Source: Gammaproteobacteria bacterium
GTDB lineage: Bacteria; Pseudomonadota; Gammaproteobacteria; Pseudomonadales; Halieaceae
Length of the DNA: 64,000 nucleotides
Assembly (NCBI GenBank): GCA_024742415.1
Contig: JANSYN010000016.1
Coordinates: 28,579 to 92,578, forward strand
Reading direction: 5' to 3'
Position numbers and translations under genes: made by a program. Under the pieces are notes generated by a model. It did no database searches. It was not told where the DNA came from and saw only the letters and a program-made list of their open reading frames with translations. Each line of letters opens with the position of its first letter. The stretch's first letter is position 1. Shown one piece after another: positions 61,369 to 64,000 of this stretch.

Positions 61369-61464
61369 TGTGTCGCAACCTCCTGTACTGTGGGCTATGC
61401 ATTGCAGCCAGTTGGCTTTGCGTTACGCCGTTGGCCGCGTTCGCAGAAACTGTAACACCGAAGC

Positions 61465-61500
61465 AAAAAAAGGCTGTGGCGAACCCCTTCGCCACAGCCT
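61465..61500 (-). terminator. Rho-independent terminator of the outer-membrane protein gene
   Basis: Perfect 13-bp stem AGGCTGTGGCGAA / TTCGCCACAGCCT (61471-61483 and 61488-61500) with a 4-base loop; read leftwards it ends in six T residues. It lies 24 bp past the stop codon of the gene at 61524. Confidence 0.95.
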
Positions 61501-61523
61501 GCCACCTGAGTTAACTCACGCGC

Positions 61524-62063
61524 CTAGAAGTTAAAACCAACACCAATGGTGTACACAAAAGCGCCATCGTCCCAGTTCTCTTCAGCCGCATCCCCACCGT
61601 CAAAGAAGAACTGATACTCCGCGCGACCCAGGATGTAGGTCTTGTCCAGCACGTAGTACTTCAGGCCAAACTCGGCACCGGCAAAACCACTGTCGGAGAC
61701 AGAGTCACCGTAGACCGCACCCAAACTTGCGCCAATAAACGGGCGGGCATTGCCCTCGCCGAAGTGATAGTTCACATAACCGCGAGTGCTACCGTTCCAG
61801 AAGTCATTGGAGAGGTTTTCTCCAGCAACGTCGGAATAGTTGGCGCTTTGGCGCGCACCCCAGGAGGTCCTGTCGGATGTGTACCAGCCCAGGTCGCCCG
61901 AGATGCCAACGCTGGAGTTGTCAAAGTCCTTGTCGCCTGCACCGGTGCCCGAAATACTGAACTCGCGCTCACCCGCTTCGGGGCCACGGTCAGAAGTTTG
62001 CGCGAAAGCCGGAGTCGCCACACTGGCGGCTATGACTGCTGCGAAAACGAGAGTGTTTTTCAT
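61524..62063 (-). CDS. Small outer-membrane beta-barrel-like protein
   Basis: A 179-residue protein with a clear signal peptide (MKNTLVFAAVIAASVATPAFA, cleavage before QTS). The mature part alternates polar and aromatic residues in predicted beta-strands (GWYTSDRTSW, GYVNYHF, FGLKYYVLDKTYILGRAEYQ) and ends in Phe, as barrel proteins recognised by the BAM complex do. About eight strands are expected. Ligand or function cannot be named. Ribosome-binding site AGGAG and a strong terminator mark it as a single-gene unit, divergent from a LysR gene. Confidence 0.78.
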   Translation of the reverse strand: MKNTLVFAAVIAASVATPAFAQTSDRGPEAGEREFSISGTGAGDKDFDNSSVGISGDLGWYTSDRTSWGARQSANYSDVAGENLSNDFWNGSTRGYVNYHFGEGNARPFIGASLGAVYGDSVSDSGFAGAEFGLKYYVLDKTYILGRAEYQFFFDGGDAAEENWDDGAFVYTIGVGFNF

Positions 62064-62080
62064 GTGTTTCTCCTTGTGTG

Positions 62081-62097
62081 TTCACGACCATCGTGAA
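62081..62097. promoter_or_regulatory. Palindrome before the outer-membrane protein gene
   Basis: Perfect 7-3-7 inverted repeat TTCACGA-CCA-TCGTGAA, 18-34 bp before the start codon, i.e. probably in the leader. Could be an operator or an RNA hairpin. Confidence 0.45.
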
Positions 62098-62152
62098 ACT
62101 GCAGGCGCGACGATAAGGATGGACGACCAACAAATCTATCTATATATTTTTG

Positions 62153-62165
62153 TTATTCTGAATAA
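62153..62165. promoter_or_regulatory. Candidate LysR-type operator (T-N11-A)
   Basis: Perfect palindrome TTATTC-T-GAATAA fits the T-N11-A rule for LysR-type regulators. It lies in the AT-rich gap between the barrel gene and the divergent LysR gene, 20 bp before the latter's start. Confidence 0.5.
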
Positions 62166-62184
62166 AAATTTTTGTTAGGTGAAC

Positions 62185-63048
62185 ATGGATCTCGAACTGC
62201 TCAGAACGTTTCTTGAGGTGGATCGCACGCGCCATTTTGGCAACGCCGGCGACAACCTGAACCTGACCCAGGCAGCCGTGAGTGCGCGCATCAAACTGCT
62301 GGAATCGCAGTTGGGCACCCGTCTTTTCGTGCGCCGGTACAAAGACCTGCAACTAACAGCGGAGGGGCACAGACTGACGCGCCATGCCGATATCCTGCTC
62401 AGCGGTTGGCGCAAGGCCCGCCAGGAAGTCATGCTGGGGGGCAGTAACGCTCAAATCACTATTGGCGGCAGCTTGCGCCTGTGGGACGTGGCCCTGCAGA
62501 ACTGGTTTCACGCGGTGCGCAGGCAGCGCCCGGAACTGGGCATCATCACCGAGAGCCATGGCGCCGACCAACTGACGCGTCGGCTGCTGGACGGGCTACT
62601 GGACATTGTATTTATGCTGGAACCGCCACAACTGGAAACGCTACAGGTTAAAGAGGTGGCTAACGTGGAACTGGTGCTGGTGTGCGCCAGGCCTGATCAA
62701 AGCGTTGAGCAGGCCGTTGGCGAAGGCTACCTGATGGTGGATTGGGGCCTCACCCACGGCCTTGAGCACCGCCGCCTCTTCCCCGATGCACCCGAACCGC
62801 AGGTTCGGGTATCGCAAGCCAAAATGGCACTGGAACACCTGCTGGCAGTGGGCGGCTCGGCCTACCTGCCGGTGCGCATGGTCTCGGAAGCGGTAAAACA
62901 ACGCCAGTTACACGTGGTACCCGATGCCCCCACGCTGGAGCGCACCGCCCACGCCGTGTTCCCACTGCGCAGCGAGAAGCTGGAGCTGATTGACGGAATC
63001 CTGGACCTCTTCGAGTATTCGGTATCACTGCCCAAAGCCGCGCGCTGA
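62185..63048 (+). CDS. LysR-family transcriptional regulator, HdfR-like
   Basis: A 287-residue regulator with an N-terminal winged helix-turn-helix (LELLRTFLEVDRTRHFGNAG, then LTQAAVSARIKLLESQLG) and a substrate-binding-like effector domain. The N-terminus closely resembles E. coli HdfR. The ATG at 62185 was preferred; a GTG two codons upstream is possible. It probably controls itself and the divergent outer-membrane protein gene through the T-N11-A site; the effector is unknown. Confidence 0.88.
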   Translation: MDLELLRTFLEVDRTRHFGNAGDNLNLTQAAVSARIKLLESQLGTRLFVRRYKDLQLTAEGHRLTRHADILLSGWRKARQEVMLGGSNAQITIGGSLRLWDVALQNWFHAVRRQRPELGIITESHGADQLTRRLLDGLLDIVFMLEPPQLETLQVKEVANVELVLVCARPDQSVEQAVGEGYLMVDWGLTHGLEHRRLFPDAPEPQVRVSQAKMALEHLLAVGGSAYLPVRMVSEAVKQRQLHVVPDAPTLERTAHAVFPLRSEKLELIDGILDLFEYSVSLPKAAR

Positions 63049-63061
63049 ACCGGCTGCTGGC

Positions 63062-63090
63062 TTGACTCACGCTGCCTCTGCGGGTTTAAT
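63062..63090 (+). promoter_or_regulatory. Sigma-70 promoter of tRNA-Phe
   Basis: TTGACT (63062-63067) and TTTAAT (63085-63090) with a 17-bp spacer, followed by a GC-rich discriminator (ACGCGG) typical of stringently controlled stable-RNA promoters. The predicted start is about 40 bp before the tRNA. Confidence 0.8.
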
Positions 63091-63138
63091 ACGCGGCTCT
63101 TGCGGTTCCGCAGGTTTTCTCGACGCGTTCGAAGAAAA

Positions 63139-63214
63139 GCCCAGATAGCTCAGTCGGTAGAGCAGGGGATTGAAAATCCCCGTGTCGGCAGTTCGATTCT
63201 GTCTCTGGGCACCA
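63139..63214 (+). tRNA. tRNA-Phe (anticodon GAA)
   Basis: 76-nt cloverleaf. The acceptor stem pairs GCCCAGA with TCTGGGC, the D-loop is AGCTCAGTCGGTAGAGC, the anticodon stem pairs GGGGA with TCCCC around loop TTGAAAA (GAA at 63172-63174), the T-arm contains GTTCGATTC, and CCA is encoded. DNA to the right is AT-richer and contains insertion-sequence remnants, so the 3' end may be an integration site. Confidence 0.97.
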
Positions 63215-63417
63215 ATAAAACATTATATATAGACAGTTATGGGCATGTTCCTCTAAGCACGAGGAAAGCCAGATTCCCCTTGTCGGGGGAACTAACCATT
63301 TGATTACATTAGAGTTCTTTTAGCGGTTATTGCAATAGTGAATACCAAATTCCTTGGCCGAGCTTATGTACACCTGCCTTTCATGCAAAGACACTAACCA
63401 CAAAACACTCTCTTCTT
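63215..63417. other. AT-rich spacer after tRNA-Phe
   Basis: Composition falls sharply relative to the rest of the window. A small hairpin TTCCCC...GGGGAA (63274-63291) without T-run is the only structure seen. No gene recognised. Confidence 0.5.
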
Positions 63418-63522
63418 TTATGAGCACTGTTCTAAGTACAAGACTTGAGGAAGTAACTTAATAGCCAGTTTCGCCCTCTCTGCGATTTCGGCTTCAAGAA
63501 CTTCTGGATTCTCACGAGGCAT
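63418..63522 (-). CDS. Small ORF, 34 codons, possible 3' remnant of a disrupted gene
   Basis: Encodes a Glu/Leu-rich helical peptide (MPRENPEVLEAEIAERAKL...). It is not in the AT-rich codon style of random ORFs and continues in frame upstream to a GTG at 63552, giving 44 codons, before a stop near the end of the insertion-sequence remnant. AGAGGAAG precedes the ATG. It could be a genuine small gene or the C-terminus of a gene cut by the insertion. No family recognised. Confidence 0.3.
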   Translation of the reverse strand: MPRENPEVLEAEIAERAKLAIKLLPQVLYLEQCS

Positions 63523-63567
63523 TTCATCTTCCTCTGTACTGCGAATGTGCACCCGTAAGCTTCCCCG

Positions 63568-63879
63568 TCAAGTGGACAGTTCGAAACTAGAGTTTCCAGC
63601 GGATTTTCTGGCCTCAAGGGGCGTCATATCTCCCAACGCATCGTGAGGCCGATCCTCGTTGTATTCGATCATCCACCACCAAGTGGCTTCTCGAACGTGC
63701 TCTAGCGACGTAAACAGGTACTGATCCAGCACCTCCTCCCGATAGGTGCGATTGAACCTTTCGATGTACGCATTCTGATTGGGCTTGCCGGGCTGGATAT
63801 ACTGGATGGCCATCCCGGCCTCTTTGGCCCAGGCCGTAAAGACTTCACCCAAAAACTCCGGGCCGTAGTACATATGCAA
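63568..63879 (-). pseudogene. IS3-family transposase remnant (C-terminal DDE fragment)
   Basis: The 103-residue frame matches the end of IS3-type OrfB integrase cores: GPEFLGEVFTAWAKEAGM, IQYIQPGKPNQNAYIERFNR (final catalytic Glu) and DRPHDALGDMTPLEARK. The expected DNGPEF is read as YYGPEF, so the second catalytic Asp is gone, and everything upstream is missing. The element's end may lie near 63565, where AAGTGGACAG resembles IS3-family termini. It is non-functional. Confidence 0.85.
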
Positions 63880-63909
63880 CCGCAGTAAATTGGCCCGAGT
63901 AAGAATTTA

Positions 63910-63984
63910 GTGGCCACAACGGCAATTGGTTCTCCTAAAGTATGAATGCGATTTCTTACAGCAGGAGAATGCCGTTATGGCCAC
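63910..63984. repeat. Imperfect inverted repeat duplicating a gene start
   Basis: Left arm 63910-63936 and right arm 63963-63984 are inverted copies: GTGGCCA(C/T)AACGGCA then TTCTCCT, differing by one base and a 5-base insertion. Each arm reads, outward, as a ribosome-binding site AGGAG followed by a start codon and GCCAC(T/C). It may be the end of a second mobile element that truncated the IS3 remnant. Confidence 0.7.
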
Positions 63985-64000
63985 CCAATATCATAGTACC
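63976..64000 (+). CDS. Start of an ORF running off the window
   Basis: ATG at 63976 with AGGAG ten bases upstream; only MATQYHST is visible. Its position within an inverted repeat next to insertion-sequence debris suggests a transposase, but eight residues are too few for a call. Confidence 0.35.

Noticed and set aside
61369..61463. Magnesium riboswitch before mgtE
   Set aside because: The upstream stretch is short and shows no M-box-like pairing that I could identify.

Overview
The window is a dense, GC-rich chromosomal segment from a gammaproteobacterium. Most gene blocks match the order known from Pseudomonas and its marine relatives: mrcA-maeB-rpmE-priA-argS-ftsN-hslVU, ubiE-ubiJ-ubiB-hisI-hisE-tatABC, serB/ahpA-like/parC, glnA-DUF4124-ntrBC, secB-grxC-rhodanese/gpmI-envC-ctpA-yibQ, and hisBHAF/mutY-yggX. 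An NhaC-type Na+/H+ antiporter gene, ubiquinone genes and a three-gene proton-translocating transhydrogenase fit a marine aerobic gammaproteobacterium, perhaps of the Halieaceae/Cellvibrionales type. The taxonomic placement is inference; no rRNA is present.

Layout. 1-3.6 kb: the end of PBP1A, a short malic enzyme and ribosomal protein L31. 3.8-10.8 kb: replication restart (PriA), ArgRS, an FtsN-like SPOR protein, and the HslVU protease behind a good sigma-32 type promoter. 10.9-16.3 kb: ubiquinone biosynthesis (UbiE, UbiJ, UbiB), two histidine steps (HisI, HisE) and the Tat translocase. 16.3-22.2 kb: accessory genes: an SDR, an MsbA-like ABC exporter, a hemerythrin protein with a histone H1-like tail, a hotdog thioesterase, and an nhaC gene broken by a frameshift. 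22.5-26.6 kb: a translationally coupled DNA-repair pair, a FAN1-like VRR-NUC nuclease and an XPD-like Fe-S helicase with its own nuclease domain. 26.9-31.4 kb: transhydrogenase, then EF-P and its lysylating enzyme EpmA. 31.5-40.3 kb: an unrecognised 612-residue protein, SerB, a membrane protein with what looks like a dead class III cyclase domain, a 14-copy 19-bp tandem repeat, ParC, a cyclic-nucleotide-binding-like protein and an ElaA acetyltransferase. 40.4-48.5 kb: Dtd, TypA and the nitrogen-control locus glnA-ntrBC. 48.5-62 kb: housekeeping genes for tRNA modification, protein export, redox, glycolysis, cell-division hydrolase control, histidine synthesis and base-excision repair, then a short MgtE and a small outer-membrane protein facing a LysR regulator. 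63.1-64 kb: tRNA-Phe, followed by an abrupt AT-rich stretch with insertion-sequence debris, probably the edge of an acquired region.

The clearest regulatory logic is in the nitrogen locus. glnA has a near-consensus sigma-54 promoter with two NtrC-type palindromes two helical turns apart upstream. ntrBC has its own sigma-54 motif, an upstream NtrC-type palindrome and a half-site overlapping the promoter. This predicts NtrC-driven glnA and autoregulated ntrBC.

I saw no CRISPR array, prophage or complete novel system. The most unusual items are the FAN1/XPD nuclease-helicase pair, the degenerate-cyclase membrane protein with the adjacent 19-bp repeat array, the unknown 612-residue protein, and the inverted duplication of a gene start among the insertion-sequence remnants at the right edge.
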